Positions 9,319-19,318 are shown, counted from the first letter of the stretch. The stretch is DNA of 64,000 nt from Thorsellia kenyensis (GCF_042432445.1 NZ_JBHLXE010000071.1:23162-87161); one strand, 5' to 3'. Notes: generated by a model from the sequence alone, not told the origin. Made by a program: numbers and translations.

Positions 9319-11043
9319 ATGATTTCAGGTATCCCAGCTTCTCCAGGCTTAGCTTTTGGTAAGGCACTTTTACTCATTGAAGATGCTTTAAATATCAATA
9401 ATAAAAAAATTGATGAATCTTCGATAGATGAAGAAATTCAACGCTTTCTCTCAGGACGTGCCAAAGCGGCTGAACAACTTGAGGTAATCAAGAATAAAGC
9501 AGCTCAATCACTTGGTGAAGAAAAGGAAGCCATATTCGAGGGGCATATTATGCTTCTTGAAGATGAAGAACTAGAACAAGAGATCACTACTTTAATTACA
9601 AAAAATCGTTTAAGTGCTGATGCTGCTGTTTTTAATGTAATAGATGAACAAGCTAGAGCTCTTGAGGAACTTGATGACGAGTATTTAAAAGAACGAGCAG
9701 CTGATGTTCGTGACATAGGTAAACGTCTTTTAAAAAATATATTAAATATGCCTATTGTTGATTTAAGTGCAATTGACGAAGAAGTAATTTTAGTTTCTAG
9801 AGATTTAACACCTTCGGAAACGGCACAACTCAATTTAGATAAAGTTCTTGGTTTCATTACTGATATTGGGGGCCGCACATCTCATACATCTATAATGGCT
9901 CGTTCTTTAGAGTTACCTGCTATTGTTGGTACGGGTAATATTACCTCACAAGTTAAAAATGGGGATATTCTCATCCTCGATGCACTCAATAATGAAGTGC
10001 ATATCAACCCATCTACTGAACTGACGGAGCAGAAAAGAGCAATTGCCCAAAGTTATCTTGATGAAAAAAATGAGTTAATCAAATTAAAGAATCTTCCTGC
10101 TACAACCCTTGATGGACATCAAGTGGAAGTGTGTGCGAATATCGGTACTGTAAGAGATGTTGCTGGTGCTGAACGTAATGGTGCAGAAGGTGTTGGATTA
10201 TATAGAACAGAATTCCTCTTCATGGACAGAGACAGCTTGCCTTCAGAACAAGAACAATTTTTAGCGTACAAGGCGGTTGCAGAAGCGGTTGGCGATCAAG
10301 CTGTCATCGTAAGAACTATGGATATTGGTGGGGATAAAGAACTTCCTTATATGAATTTCCCTAAAGAAGACAATCCTTTCTTAGGATGGAGAGCTATCCG
10401 TATCTGTTTTGATCGCAAAGATATACTTGATGCACAAATCAAAGCCATACTAAGGGCTTCTGCGTTTGGTAAATTACGCATTATGTTCCCAATGATCATT
10501 TCAGTCGAAGAAATTCGCCAGCTTAAAATTGAAATTGAGCGTTTGAAGAGTGAACTTCGCGAAGCAAATCAAGCTTTCGATGAGTCTATAGAAATCGGTG
10601 TTATGATTGAAACTCCAGCTGCTGCGATGATTGCCCATCATTTGGCAAAAGAAGTGGATTTCTTTAGTATAGGTACCAACGATCTCACTCAATATACTCT
10701 GGCTGTTGATAGAGGTAATGATATGATTTCTCATCTTTACAACCCATTATCGCCTTCAGTACTACTTCTAATTAAGAAAGTAATTGATGCATCTCACGCT
10801 GAAGGTAAATGGACAGGAATGTGTGGTGAACTTGCTGGTGATGAAAGAGCAACACTATTACTTCTTGGTATGGGCTTAGATGAATTCAGCATGAGTGCTA
10901 TTTCAATTCCAAGAATTAAAAAAATTATTCGCAACGCTAATTTCAGCAAAGCTCAGGAACTTGCAAAAGAAGCACTTGAACAACCTACTGCAGAAGGTAT
11001 AATCTCATTAGTAGATAAATTTATTGGTAATCATAAAAATTAA
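9319..11043 (+). CDS. ptsI: PTS enzyme I (phosphoenolpyruvate-protein phosphotransferase)
   Basis: 574 residues (E. coli 575). The phosphorylated His189 sits in GGRTSHTSIMARS. The PEP-binding C-terminal barrel shows GVGLYRTEFLFM, the FSIGTNDLTQY signature and the catalytic Cys in TGMCGELAGD (about 502). It autophosphorylates from PEP and passes phosphate to HPr, starting the sugar phosphorelay. An AAGAAGGG ribosome-binding site lies before the ATG. Position between ptsH and crr supports the call. Confidence 0.98.
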   Translation: MISGIPASPGLAFGKALLLIEDALNINNKKIDESSIDEEIQRFLSGRAKAAEQLEVIKNKAAQSLGEEKEAIFEGHIMLLEDEELEQEITTLITKNRLSADAAVFNVIDEQARALEELDDEYLKERAADVRDIGKRLLKNILNMPIVDLSAIDEEVILVSRDLTPSETAQLNLDKVLGFITDIGGRTSHTSIMARSLELPAIVGTGNITSQVKNGDILILDALNNEVHINPSTELTEQKRAIAQSYLDEKNELIKLKNLPATTLDGHQVEVCANIGTVRDVAGAERNGAEGVGLYRTEFLFMDRDSLPSEQEQFLAYKAVAEAVGDQAVIVRTMDIGGDKELPYMNFPKEDNPFLGWRAIRICFDRKDILDAQIKAILRASAFGKLRIMFPMIISVEEIRQLKIEIERLKSELREANQAFDESIEIGVMIETPAAAMIAHHLAKEVDFFSIGTNDLTQYTLAVDRGNDMISHLYNPLSPSVLLLIKKVIDASHAEGKWTGMCGELAGDERATLLLLGMGLDEFSMSAISIPRIKKIIRNANFSKAQELAKEALEQPTAEGIISLVDKFIGNHKN

Positions 11044-11135
11044 TACGCAAGTATTTAAAGGCGTGTTAATATAATGTGATAAGTAATATGAGATTCATAA
11101 TACAGTTCTGAATTGTAGCTACATGGATCAACCTG

Positions 11136-11165
11136 AACACCTTTCTTTAGTTTTAGAAAGGTGTT
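11136..11165 (+). terminator. Stem-loop between ptsI and crr
   Basis: AACACCTTTCT (11136-11146) pairs perfectly with AGAAAGGTGTT (11155-11165) around an 8-nt loop, and a short TTTAT follows. It resembles a weak terminator or attenuator after ptsI; crr probably also has its own promoter, as in E. coli. Confidence 0.6.
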
Positions 11166-11216
11166 TATCACCAGGCTAGCAATAGTTAACCTAAAACATG
11201 TAATGAGGATATTCAC

Positions 11217-11726
11217 ATGGGATTTTTTGATAAAATTAAGTCATTAATGTCAGATGAAAAAACTGATGCAGCACACATTGAAATTTTTGCACCAATTTCT
11301 GGAGAAATTGTAAACATCGAAGATGTCCCTGATGTAGTTTTTGCTGAAAAAGTTGTAGGTGATGGCATTGCAATTAAACCTACAGGCAATTTAATTGTTT
11401 CTCCTGTCAATGGCACTATTGGTAAAATTTTTGAAACTAATCATGCTTTTTCAATTGAATCAAATGAAGGTATAGAACTTTTCGTTCATTTTGGTTTTGA
11501 TACAGTTCAATTGCGTGGTGCAGGTTTTACTCGTATAGCAGAAGAAGGGCAATCTGTAAAAGTTGGTGATCCTATCATTGAATTGGATTTAGCTCTTCTT
11601 GAAGAAAAAGCCAAATCAACATTAACCCCGGTTGTAATTTCTAATTTAGATGATATTAAAGAAATGTCTAAATTAAGTGGTAATGTTGTTGCTGGTCAAA
11701 GTCCAATTTTAAAAGTGACTCGTTAA
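11217..11726 (+). CDS. crr: PTS glucose-specific EIIA component (EIIA-Glc)
   Basis: 169 residues, the family length. The His pair of the active site is seen as H76 (TNHAFSIES) and the phosphorylated H91 (IELFVHFGFDT). EIIA-Glc accepts phosphate from HPr and passes it to membrane EIIBC proteins. In relatives its phosphorylation state also controls adenylate cyclase and excludes non-PTS sugars. A GAGGA ribosome-binding site precedes the ATG. It closes the ptsHI-crr row. Confidence 0.98.
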   Translation: MGFFDKIKSLMSDEKTDAAHIEIFAPISGEIVNIEDVPDVVFAEKVVGDGIAIKPTGNLIVSPVNGTIGKIFETNHAFSIESNEGIELFVHFGFDTVQLRGAGFTRIAEEGQSVKVGDPIIELDLALLEEKAKSTLTPVVISNLDDIKEMSKLSGNVVAGQSPILKVTR

Positions 11727-11734
11727 TTTCTTAT

Positions 11735-11772
11735 ACTCAGTTATTCGTTATACGAATAACTGAGTTTTAACC
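11735..11772 (+). terminator. crr terminator
   Basis: A perfect 14-bp stem (11735-11748 with 11752-11765) with a 3-nt loop is followed by TTTTAACCCC. It starts 9 nt after the crr stop. The T-run is short but the stem is strong. Confidence 0.75.
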
Positions 11773-12005
11773 CCTTTTTATAATTATAATTTTTAGCTGT
11801 TTTTGACTACTTTACATTTATTATTAATCACTCTTTTCTATCTTATCGCTTTAGTTGTCACTACTCTTTCAAATTATTACCTTAAAAGCCATTCTTTTTT
11901 GTTCAACCTTTCTTCTATTTGATACAATATTGAATAGAAATAATATTAGCAGAACTTAAATTAAGCTTTCATGACTTATTCCGATAATTTTTAAGGCGTC
12001 CACTT

Positions 12006-13214
12006 ATGCTTTCATCATTAGAAAACCAATTGCAGAAATTTAGAAACTCTTTCCCCGCTCTTAGTGGTAACTTAATTTATTTTGACTCTGCCGCTACTTC
12101 ATTAAAACCACAAGTACTAATAGATACAACTGTGAATTTTTATTCAACTGCAGGTACAGTACATAGAAGTCAATATAAAGAAGCGCAATCATTAACAGAT
12201 CTTTATGAGGAGACAAGAACATTAATTGCAAGATTCATCTCAGCCCAGCAGCCAGAGAACATTATCTGGACTAAAGGCGCCACAGAATCAGCCAATTTAA
12301 TTGCGCATAGTTATTTCAAAGATATATTAACTGCGGATGATGAAATTATCGTTAGTGAGTCTGAGCATCATGCCAATTTAATCCCTTGGATTATGCTTGC
12401 TAAAACCACAGGAGCAACTCTGATCACGCTTCCACTCAATGAAAATGCTATTCCTTGTCTTGATTCATTTAAAAAATTGATCAATACCAAAACAAAGCTT
12501 TTAGCCATTACACAAATGTCAAACTTGACAGGTGCAATTACACCATTGCAAACTTTCATTGAGGTAGCTCATCGCTATGATTGTAAAGTGGTTATTGATG
12601 GTTCACAAGGAATCGTCCATTCAAGTATTGACGTTGAGGCGTTAAACATTGATTTTTATTTTTTTTCTGCCCATAAACTCTATGGCCCGACAGGTGTTGG
12701 TGTACTTTATGCCTCGCCCTCTGTAATTGATGACATGCAACCTTGGCAAGGTGGTGGCAAAATGTTGGTACATGCTAAAATGGAGGATTATATTGCTGCA
12801 GAACCGCCATACTGTTTTGAGGCGGGCACACCTAATATTGCAGGGATCATTGGTTTTAATGCTGTATTAAAATGGTGGCAACAGTGGCCATTAGATGGCT
12901 TTGAAAAGCATGCTATATCGCTTGCAACAAAGACACATCATCTGCTTTCTGAGCTTCCACTTTATAAGAGGATTAGTGTACCTAGCAGCTCAATTCTGAC
13001 ATTTACTTTAAAAGGGATTCACCCTTCAGATCTAGATATGCTTTTAGCTGAACAAAACATCGCTATTCGCTCAGGTATGCACTGTGCTCATCCATTGAAT
13101 CGTACATTAGGCATTAATGGTTCTATTAGAGCCTCTTTTGCACCCTTCAATACAGATAAAGAAGTTGAACTATTTATTAGCGCAATAAAAAAAGCAGTTA
13201 GCATTTTACGTTAA
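12006..13214 (+). CDS. csdA: Cysteine desulfurase CsdA (SufS/CsdA class)
   Basis: 402 residues. PLP-binding Lys224 is in SAHKLYGPTGVGVLY, and the catalytic Cys360 in IRSGMHCAHPL, typical of group II desulfurases. Blocks such as YFDSAATSLKP, VHRSQYKEAQSLT and WTKGATES match E. coli CsdA better than SufS or IscS. It removes sulfur from cysteine as a persulfide for Fe-S cluster or thiolation pathways. No csdE or suf genes are next to it, so its partner is unknown from this window and a SufS-like role cannot be excluded. An AAGG lies about 9 nt before the ATG. Confidence 0.88.
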   Translation: MLSSLENQLQKFRNSFPALSGNLIYFDSAATSLKPQVLIDTTVNFYSTAGTVHRSQYKEAQSLTDLYEETRTLIARFISAQQPENIIWTKGATESANLIAHSYFKDILTADDEIIVSESEHHANLIPWIMLAKTTGATLITLPLNENAIPCLDSFKKLINTKTKLLAITQMSNLTGAITPLQTFIEVAHRYDCKVVIDGSQGIVHSSIDVEALNIDFYFFSAHKLYGPTGVGVLYASPSVIDDMQPWQGGGKMLVHAKMEDYIAAEPPYCFEAGTPNIAGIIGFNAVLKWWQQWPLDGFEKHAISLATKTHHLLSELPLYKRISVPSSSILTFTLKGIHPSDLDMLLAEQNIAIRSGMHCAHPLNRTLGINGSIRASFAPFNTDKEVELFISAIKKAVSILR

Positions 13215-13218
13215 CAAA

Positions 13219-13242
13219 CCTGCAAGAATGAATTCCTGCAGG
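13219..13242. terminator. Hairpin between convergent csdA and purA
   Basis: CCTGCAAGAAT and AATTCCTGCAGG (13219-13229, 13231-13242) pair with one mismatch, directly after the csdA stop. The T-tail is poor (GGTCATTT), so it is at best a weak terminator. Confidence 0.4.
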
Positions 13243-13348
13243 TCATTTAGATTGGGAATACTGGATTTAATAATTGAAAAGCTGTGTCAATATAATTAGC
13301 TGTATAAGTACTGCTTAACATTGAAAGACTTTCCAATTAAAGCCTGTA

Positions 13349-14647
13349 TTAATTATTAAATGGATGGCGAAGAATGATTGTTTCGTCTCTGTCAGGTCCG
13401 GTAGAAATGATATCTATCGGTACCCCTGTTAACTCTTTAATACGCTTGATATAGTCAACTGCAGCCTTTGGTAGTTCTGTATGGGATTTAACACCATATG
13501 TACTTTCAGACCAACCTCGCATTGTTTCATACACAGGCGTAATACCTTCCCATCCTTCTAAAGATACAGGCGTATTATCAACAACTTCACCTGATGCTAA
13601 GCGATAGCCTACACAAATTTTGAGCTCTTCTAGACCATCTAAAACATCAAGCTTAGTTAAGCAAAAGCCTGTTAATGAGTTTAGTTGTATTGCACGACGA
13701 AGTGCCACGATATCTAACCAACCTGTACGTCTTCTTCGTCCAGTAGTTGAACCAAATTCATGACCTTTAGCACACAAGTGTTCACCGATATCATCATTTA
13801 ATTCTGTAGGGAAAGGACCACCACCAACACGCGTTGAGTAGGCTTTGACAATACCAAGCACATAATCAATATGGCATGGACCAAAGCCCGCTCCAGTAGA
13901 TACTCCGCCTGCTGTAGTGTTTGAGGAAGTTACGAAAGGATACGTCCCATGATCAATATCTAACAACGTTCCTTGTGCACCTTCAAACATGATAAGTTCA
14001 TTATTTCTACGCGCTTTATCCAATAAATCCGTCACATCAACAACCATGCTAAGCAGTGTATCAGCTACTGCCATCACATCTTTCAACACAGTCTCATAAT
14101 CCACTGTAGATTCTTTGTAATAATTTTCCAAAGTGAAATTATGAAAGCTCATTATGTCATATAATTTTTTAGCAAATAGTTCTTTATTATACAAATCACA
14201 AATACGCAAACCACGACGCGCAACCTTGTCTTCATAAGCAGGACCAATACCACGTCCTGTTGTACCTATAGCTTTTTTACCTAAAGCTTTTTCTCGAGCG
14301 GCATCAAGTGCAATATGATAGGGTAATATTAGTGGACAAGCGGGAGAAATTTTTAGACGACTTTTGACGGGCACCCCTGCCTCTTCAAGAGTTTTCATCT
14401 CTTTCATTAATGCCTCAGGTGATAATACGACTCCGTTAGCTATAATGCTTGTGACATTGTCTCTCAATATTCCGGAAGGTATTAAATGTAAAACCGTTTT
14501 TTTGCCTTCAATAACTAAAGTATGACCTGCATTATGTCCGCCTTGATAGCGCACCGCATATTTAGCCTTTTCAGTCAGTAAGTCAACAATTTTACCCTTA
14601 CCTTCGTCACCCCATTGGGTGCCTAATACCACTACATTTTTTGCCAT
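13349..14647 (-). CDS. purA: Adenylosuccinate synthetase
   Basis: 432 residues (E. coli 432). The P-loop-like GDEGKGK is at residues 13-19 after GTQW, with GGHNAGHTL next. GTTGRGIGPAYEDKVARRG, TGWLDIVALR and the GTP/base-recognition motif LTKLDVLDG are clearly seen. It converts IMP, aspartate and GTP to adenylosuccinate, the first committed step to AMP. It lies downstream of hflC on the same strand, as in enterobacteria, but the small gene usually found between them (yjeT, DUF2065) is absent. Confidence 0.98.
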   Translation of the reverse strand: MAKNVVVLGTQWGDEGKGKIVDLLTEKAKYAVRYQGGHNAGHTLVIEGKKTVLHLIPSGILRDNVTSIIANGVVLSPEALMKEMKTLEEAGVPVKSRLKISPACPLILPYHIALDAAREKALGKKAIGTTGRGIGPAYEDKVARRGLRICDLYNKELFAKKLYDIMSFHNFTLENYYKESTVDYETVLKDVMAVADTLLSMVVDVTDLLDKARRNNELIMFEGAQGTLLDIDHGTYPFVTSSNTTAGGVSTGAGFGPCHIDYVLGIVKAYSTRVGGGPFPTELNDDIGEHLCAKGHEFGSTTGRRRRTGWLDIVALRRAIQLNSLTGFCLTKLDVLDGLEELKICVGYRLASGEVVDNTPVSLEGWEGITPVYETMRGWSESTYGVKSHTELPKAAVDYIKRIKELTGVPIDIISTGPDRDETIILRHPFNN

Positions 14648-14725
14648 GTTTGCCTACCTTAAGATGCTTTTTGCATTTATTATTTGAGTTTTACCCCTAT
14701 GTACATAGGGGCACAGATTGAATTA

Positions 14726-15697
14726 TTATTGCGGCGCTAAATAAGTTTCAGGCTGCTTCATGTAACGGAAAAATTCGTTGTCTGGACTTAGTACCATGAC
14801 ATCAGTATTTCCTTTAAATGATTCTTCATACGCTCTTAAGCTACGAATAAAAGAGTAAAAACCTGTATCTTGATTAAATGCATCAGCAAAAGTTTTAGCA
14901 GCGATTGCATCACCCTCACCCACAAGAATTTGAGCATCCCTTTGGGCTTTAGATTTCATGATGGCCGTTTCTCTGTCTGTTTCTGAACGAATACGCACTG
15001 CAGCTTCTTCCCCTTGAGCACGATGACGAGTTGCAACAGCTCTTCTCTCTGCTCTCATATTATTAAATATTGCATCAGAAATTTCATCAGGTAAATTTAT
15101 TTTTTTAATCCTAACATCAACCACTTCAATACCAATTTCAGATAAGCGCATTCTGGCATTATTGCTTAAATTGATGGCATCTGCACTAAGCTCACCATCT
15201 ACAATTTCCTCATCACTGACTTCATTTGCACCACTATTTAATATATCTCTAACCGCTGTAAAACGACTTCTTGAATCCTGAACTATTTCTTTTACATCTA
15301 ATCGTCCGAATTCAGAACGCAATCGGTCAATAAGACGAGGCCTAAGAATGTTTTCTGCAAGTAAACCATTCCCCCCTGTCACTTGGTAAAACAGTCCAAA
15401 ATCTGTGATTCTCCATTTTAAATAAGAATCAACAATCAAGTGCTTACTTTCACGGGTAATAAACCGTTGTTCAGCAGTTTGCATTGTTTGAATACGGGCA
15501 TCTAAAATTTTAACGTTATTGATGAATGGAATTTTAAAATGAATGCCTGGAGAATGAACGCGAGTTTGGCCATCATCATCCCTGACTACTCTATTAAACT
15601 GTAAAACAATCCCACGAGTCCCTTCAGGAACAACAAATACAGAATTATAGGCTACTAATAAGCCGATAACGACAATACTAATTAAAAATGGACGCAT
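14726..15697 (-). CDS. hflC: HflC, membrane regulator of FtsH protease
   Basis: 323 residues. It has an N-terminal membrane anchor (residues 5-20) and a stomatin/prohibitin (SPFH/band 7) domain. Family blocks seen include PEGTRGIVLQFNRV, the helix ending RAERRAVATRHRAQGEE, and the C-terminal SPDNEFFRYMK. HflC pairs with HflK as a large periplasm-facing cage around FtsH, controlling turnover of membrane proteins. It begins 2 nt after the hflK stop, so the two are translated as one operon. Confidence 0.97.
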   Translation of the reverse strand: MRPFLISIVVIGLLVAYNSVFVVPEGTRGIVLQFNRVVRDDDGQTRVHSPGIHFKIPFINNVKILDARIQTMQTAEQRFITRESKHLIVDSYLKWRITDFGLFYQVTGGNGLLAENILRPRLIDRLRSEFGRLDVKEIVQDSRSRFTAVRDILNSGANEVSDEEIVDGELSADAINLSNNARMRLSEIGIEVVDVRIKKINLPDEISDAIFNNMRAERRAVATRHRAQGEEAAVRIRSETDRETAIMKSKAQRDAQILVGEGDAIAAKTFADAFNQDTGFYSFIRSLRAYEESFKGNTDVMVLSPDNEFFRYMKQPETYLAPQ

Positions 15698-15699
15698 GT

Positions 15700-17079
15700 T
15701 TAGTTTCCTCCCGAAATAGCGCTTAATCTATCCGATGCGTTATTAATACGACCTTGTGGAACAATACGCTCTACTGCAGGCGCAGTTCTTGGAGAGTTTG
15801 ATGTCACAGGTGTGGTGCTTTGAGTTTCGCTATATGTCGTAGACACTGAGGATGAAGCACTGTTATTGGGTGCATTAGTATTTATCGTATTATTGACTGC
15901 TGAATTATTATTAGATGTTCCCTGTGAGGTACTTTTTAATAATTGATCTATAGGTAAAACAGTCAATTTATTCCCATCTGAATCCATGATGATTTTACGG
16001 GTTTGTGATAATACTCGTTCCATTGTTTCGATATACAAACGCTGACTTGTAATCACTGGATTTGCTTGATATTCAGGTAAAAGTTTTACAAAACGTGCTA
16101 CTTCTCCTTCTGCTTGCAAAATTGTGTTTTCTCTAATTGCATTGGCATTTTGGATAATACGTTCGGCTTCACCTTTAGCTAATGGCAGTTGCCTGTTACG
16201 ATATTCACCCGCTTCATTAATAAGCTGTTGCTCATTTTCACGAGCAGCGATCGCATCATCAAAAGCATCTTGGACTTCACGAGGAGGTTTAGCTTCTTGG
16301 AAGTTCACCTCTTCAATTTGTACACCCATGTTATATGGGGCTATTGTTTTTTCTAATTCCGTTTTAGTATCAAATCTTATTGAATCACGGCCTTGGGTTA
16401 AAATAATTTCCAACGCATTACGACCAATAACACCACGAAGGGCACTATCTAGTGCTTGAGTTAAACTATCATTAGGATTGACGACACTAAAAAAGAAACT
16501 CTTAGGATCAACGATGGTATACTTGACGTTCATATCAACTATATCAATCAATTTTTCATCTGATGTTAGCATTCTTCCGCTAGAATTGATGTCGTAACGT
16601 TTTTTAATATCGATTGTACGATAATCATCAATAAAAACTGGTCTCCAATTAAGTCCAGGTTGCTTTATTTCATGAAAAGCACCAAATCGAGTTATGACTG
16701 CAACCTCAGCTTCTTTAACCGTATAAAATCCTGATACTCCCCAGAGCGCTAAGCCTCCAAGTAAAATAGCTGGGATGAGTTTTGAAGGAATTTGCATATC
16801 TGAAGAGGGTCGATTACCGCCACCATTGCCTTTTGATCCTTTGGCATCTTTAAGGATTTTAGAGAACACATCAGTAATCGAACTGCCACCTTTATTATTT
16901 TTAGGCCTATTTTTGGTTTCCGGCTGACCCCATGGATTATTATTTTGCCCTTCATTACCTGATTTATCGTCTTTAGGCTCATTATTTGTTATTGGATCTT
17001 TATCCTTTTTATCCTCATTCTTACCACCGAAACCTAGCGGATCTTTTTTGCCGTTGTTTCCGGGTTCATTCCATACCAT
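15700..17079 (-). CDS. hflK: HflK, membrane regulator of FtsH protease
   Basis: 459 residues (E. coli 419). The Gly/Asn/Lys-rich cytoplasmic head (about 1-100) starts MVWNEPGNNGKKDP, as in the family. One membrane span at about 100-125 and an SPFH domain (EAEVAVITRFG...GLNWRPVF) follow. The C-terminal tail is Ser/Thr/Asn-rich and longer than usual. It forms the HflKC complex with HflC and FtsH. It heads the hflK-hflC(-purA) segment, with a 517-nt gap to hflX upstream, so it may have its own promoter there. Confidence 0.97.
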   Translation of the reverse strand: MVWNEPGNNGKKDPLGFGGKNEDKKDKDPITNNEPKDDKSGNEGQNNNPWGQPETKNRPKNNKGGSSITDVFSKILKDAKGSKGNGGGNRPSSDMQIPSKLIPAILLGGLALWGVSGFYTVKEAEVAVITRFGAFHEIKQPGLNWRPVFIDDYRTIDIKKRYDINSSGRMLTSDEKLIDIVDMNVKYTIVDPKSFFFSVVNPNDSLTQALDSALRGVIGRNALEIILTQGRDSIRFDTKTELEKTIAPYNMGVQIEEVNFQEAKPPREVQDAFDDAIAARENEQQLINEAGEYRNRQLPLAKGEAERIIQNANAIRENTILQAEGEVARFVKLLPEYQANPVITSQRLYIETMERVLSQTRKIIMDSDGNKLTVLPIDQLLKSTSQGTSNNNSAVNNTINTNAPNNSASSSVSTTYSETQSTTPVTSNSPRTAPAVERIVPQGRINNASDRLSAISGGN

Positions 17080-17596
17080 AGTTTTTGCTCCGTTTATAGG
17101 GTTTAAAATACGCTTAGATTACATTCTTCTAATGCAAAGGCAAAAGAAGACCTTCTGAGTTACTTAATTGGCATATAAAGACAACCCAGAAGATTATTTT
17201 CATTATTACACTAAGGTGAGTTTTACTTGACTCAAAATTAAGCCGCCAAAGTAAATTTTTTACATCATTTAATTTAGATAAAGGATCTTTTCTTATTAGA
17301 ATGTATAGGTCATCCTATACCAAAATCTTGATGTCAAAAGCCAAAAGACCGTTTTTGTCTTAATAATAAAAATCAATAAGTAGTTAGTTTTTAATATAGT
17401 TTTAGTTTTTAATATAGTTTTAATTTTTAATATAGTTGAGATAATAAACACATCAACATCACAAGAAGTAATAGATAAGATCATACTCGTAATATTTCAG
17501 GTTATAATTGACCACCCACCTCAAATTATAGCATACGGTATCATAGCATAACATTTTAAATTTTAACTAGCTGTTAGCTATATTTATGATCTTAAA
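17080..17596. other. Gap between hflX and hflK
   Basis: About 500 AT-rich bases with no credible gene. In E. coli hflX and hflK nearly abut, so this gap is unusual. It contains an 18-bp tandem repeat (listed separately) and presumably a promoter for hflK. Confidence 0.4.
17387..17440. repeat. 18-bp tandem repeat, three copies
   Basis: The unit GTTTTTAATATAGTTTTA occurs at 17387-17404 and 17405-17422 (identical), with a third diverged copy at 17423-17440. It lies between hflX and hflK in non-coding DNA, about 310 nt upstream of hflK. Confidence 0.9.
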
Positions 17597-18886
17597 TTAT
17601 TCATCAATCATCAGTTCTGTTAAATAAGGATATTTTTTAATCAACTTCCCTAGAATAGAATGGCTGATTGTTATTTCTAATCTTAACTCTCCATCTTCAG
17701 AGATTGACTCGCTTAGAATCATTTTCTCATTATAAAAGTAACTTCTCCATTGACCCGCATATTTAGGTGGCAATATCAATACCTTACGAGTATGGGATTT
17801 TAATAATATTTCGCTAATAGCTTCCCATAATAGATCAATGCCTATCCCCTCATGAGCGGAAACCCAAACACGAATAGGTATACATTCGTCATTCTTTTCA
17901 ATTCTTGGCGTAAAATCTTCTAATAAATCAATTTTATTCATTACCTGCAAAATAGGTAGCTTATCAGCTTCTATTTGCTCAAGAACTGATTCAACAGAGG
18001 TAATATTTTCTTCACGCCTCTCATCTGAACAATCAATCACATGCAATAATAATGTCGCTTCACGGGTTTCTTGTAAAGTCGCTTTAAATGCGGCGACCAA
18101 ATCATGAGGTAAATGACGAATAAAACCTACAGTATCAGCTATCACTAACGTGCCTATTTTTTCAACATCTAACCGCCTTAGTGTTGGATCTAATGTCGCA
18201 AACAGCTGATCTGCTGCATATACCTTTGCTTCGGTAAGCCTATTAAATAAAGAAGATTTACCTGCATTTGTATATCCTACAAGAGATAATTGTGGAATTT
18301 CGGCTCTTACTCTAGCTCTCCGACTTTGATCTCGTTGCTTTGCAACTTTCTCCAAACGGCCTAATATTTGAGCTATTCTTCCCCGTAATAATCGTCTGTC
18401 GGTTTCTAATTGAGTTTCGCCAGGACCTCTGAGCCCTATTCCCCCTTTTTGTCTTTCTAAGTGTGTCCAACCTCGGACTAGTCTGGTTGAAAGGTGGCGT
18501 AGCTGCGCTAATTCTACTTGTAATTTACCTTCATGTGTTCTTGCCCTTTGTGCAAAAATATCAAGTATTAGTCCTATTCTATCAACAACCCGGCACTCAC
18601 AAATTTTTTCAAGATTTCTTTCTTGACCAGCACTTAAACTATGATTAAATAGAATAACCGAGGCTCCTGTTTCTTTGACTAATTGGGCTAATTCTTCTGC
18701 TTTTCCCTCTCCAATAAAATATTTTGCATGGGGGGTCTTACGACTAGCCGTCACAATTTGTAGGGGGGTTACACCAGCTGAGATGACTAATGCTTCAAAC
18801 TCAAGAAGATCTTCTTGTTCCTCATTATTGTGAAAATCTATATGTACTAATAGAGCTTCTTCTCCGCCTTCATGTCTGTCAAACAT
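17597..18886 (-). CDS. hflX: GTPase HflX
   Basis: 429 residues. An N-terminal HflX domain leads to the Gly-rich RGPGETQLETDRR, then a GTPase domain: G1 GYTNAGKSS at 204-212, G3 DTVGF near 250 and G4 NKID near 318. HflX is a ribosome-binding GTPase that splits stalled or heat-damaged 70S ribosomes. The gene lies after hfq on the same strand in the conserved miaA-hfq-hflX order. A hairpin with U-tail after hfq implies partial termination before hflX. Confidence 0.97.
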   Translation of the reverse strand: MFDRHEGGEEALLVHIDFHNNEEQEDLLEFEALVISAGVTPLQIVTASRKTPHAKYFIGEGKAEELAQLVKETGASVILFNHSLSAGQERNLEKICECRVVDRIGLILDIFAQRARTHEGKLQVELAQLRHLSTRLVRGWTHLERQKGGIGLRGPGETQLETDRRLLRGRIAQILGRLEKVAKQRDQSRRARVRAEIPQLSLVGYTNAGKSSLFNRLTEAKVYAADQLFATLDPTLRRLDVEKIGTLVIADTVGFIRHLPHDLVAAFKATLQETREATLLLHVIDCSDERREENITSVESVLEQIEADKLPILQVMNKIDLLEDFTPRIEKNDECIPIRVWVSAHEGIGIDLLWEAISEILLKSHTRKVLILPPKYAGQWRSYFYNEKMILSESISEDGELRLEITISHSILGKLIKKYPYLTELMIDE

Positions 18887-19003
18887 CTGTTCTCCACTTA
18901 ATTCTTGGCATCAATTCACATGATAATCTATTTTTAACTTAAAAATCATCTTGTCATCATTCTTATATCATTTTCTTTTGTTACTTTTTGAGATAAACTC
19001 CAT

Positions 19004-19027
19004 AAAAAAACCGAGTCTATGCTCGGT
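19004..19027 (-). terminator. hfq terminator
   Basis: On the minus strand ACCGAG and CTCGGT (core 19011-19015 with 19022-19026) form a 6-bp stem with a 6-nt loop followed by seven U. It lies 25 nt after the hfq stop. Confidence 0.8.
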
Positions 19028-19051
19028 CTTATATCACAATTTAATTAGGCT

Positions 19052-19318
19052 TTAAAGCTCATTTTCTTGACTGCTTTCATTTTCATGGTGATGTGTATGA
19101 TGAATTCCATGATGGACAGCCCGTGCAGGTACAACAGTTGAAATAGCGTGTTTGTAAACCATTTGACTTACTGTATTTTTTAGTAAGATCACAAATTGAT
19201 CGAACGATTCGATTTGCCCTTGCAATTTAATTCCATTCACTAAATAAATTGATACAGGAACACGTTCACGTCTTAATGCATTTAGATATGGATCTTGAAG
19301 AGATTGTCCTTTTGCCAT
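19052..19318 (-). CDS. hfq: RNA chaperone Hfq
   Basis: 88 residues. The Sm1 motif (PVSIYLVNGIKLQGQIESFD) and Sm2 motif (YKHAISTVVP) are intact, with the N-terminal GQSLQDPYLNALRRERV. Hfq forms a hexameric ring that pairs small RNAs with mRNAs. The tail is short and His-rich (HHGIHHTHHHENESS), shorter than in E. coli (102 aa). It sits between miaA and hflX as usual. Confidence 0.98.
   Translation of the reverse strand: MAKGQSLQDPYLNALRRERVPVSIYLVNGIKLQGQIESFDQFVILLKNTVSQMVYKHAISTVVPARAVHHGIHHTHHHENESSQENEL

Noticed and set aside
16124..16459. 111-codon plus-strand frame inside hflK
   Set aside because: Lies antisense to a clear SPFH-domain coding region with no ribosome-binding site or similarity.
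17296..17484. 62-codon minus-strand frame in the hflX-hflK gap
   Set aside because: Its sequence is produced by the 18-bp tandem repeats (KTILKTK-like repeats) and has no start signals.
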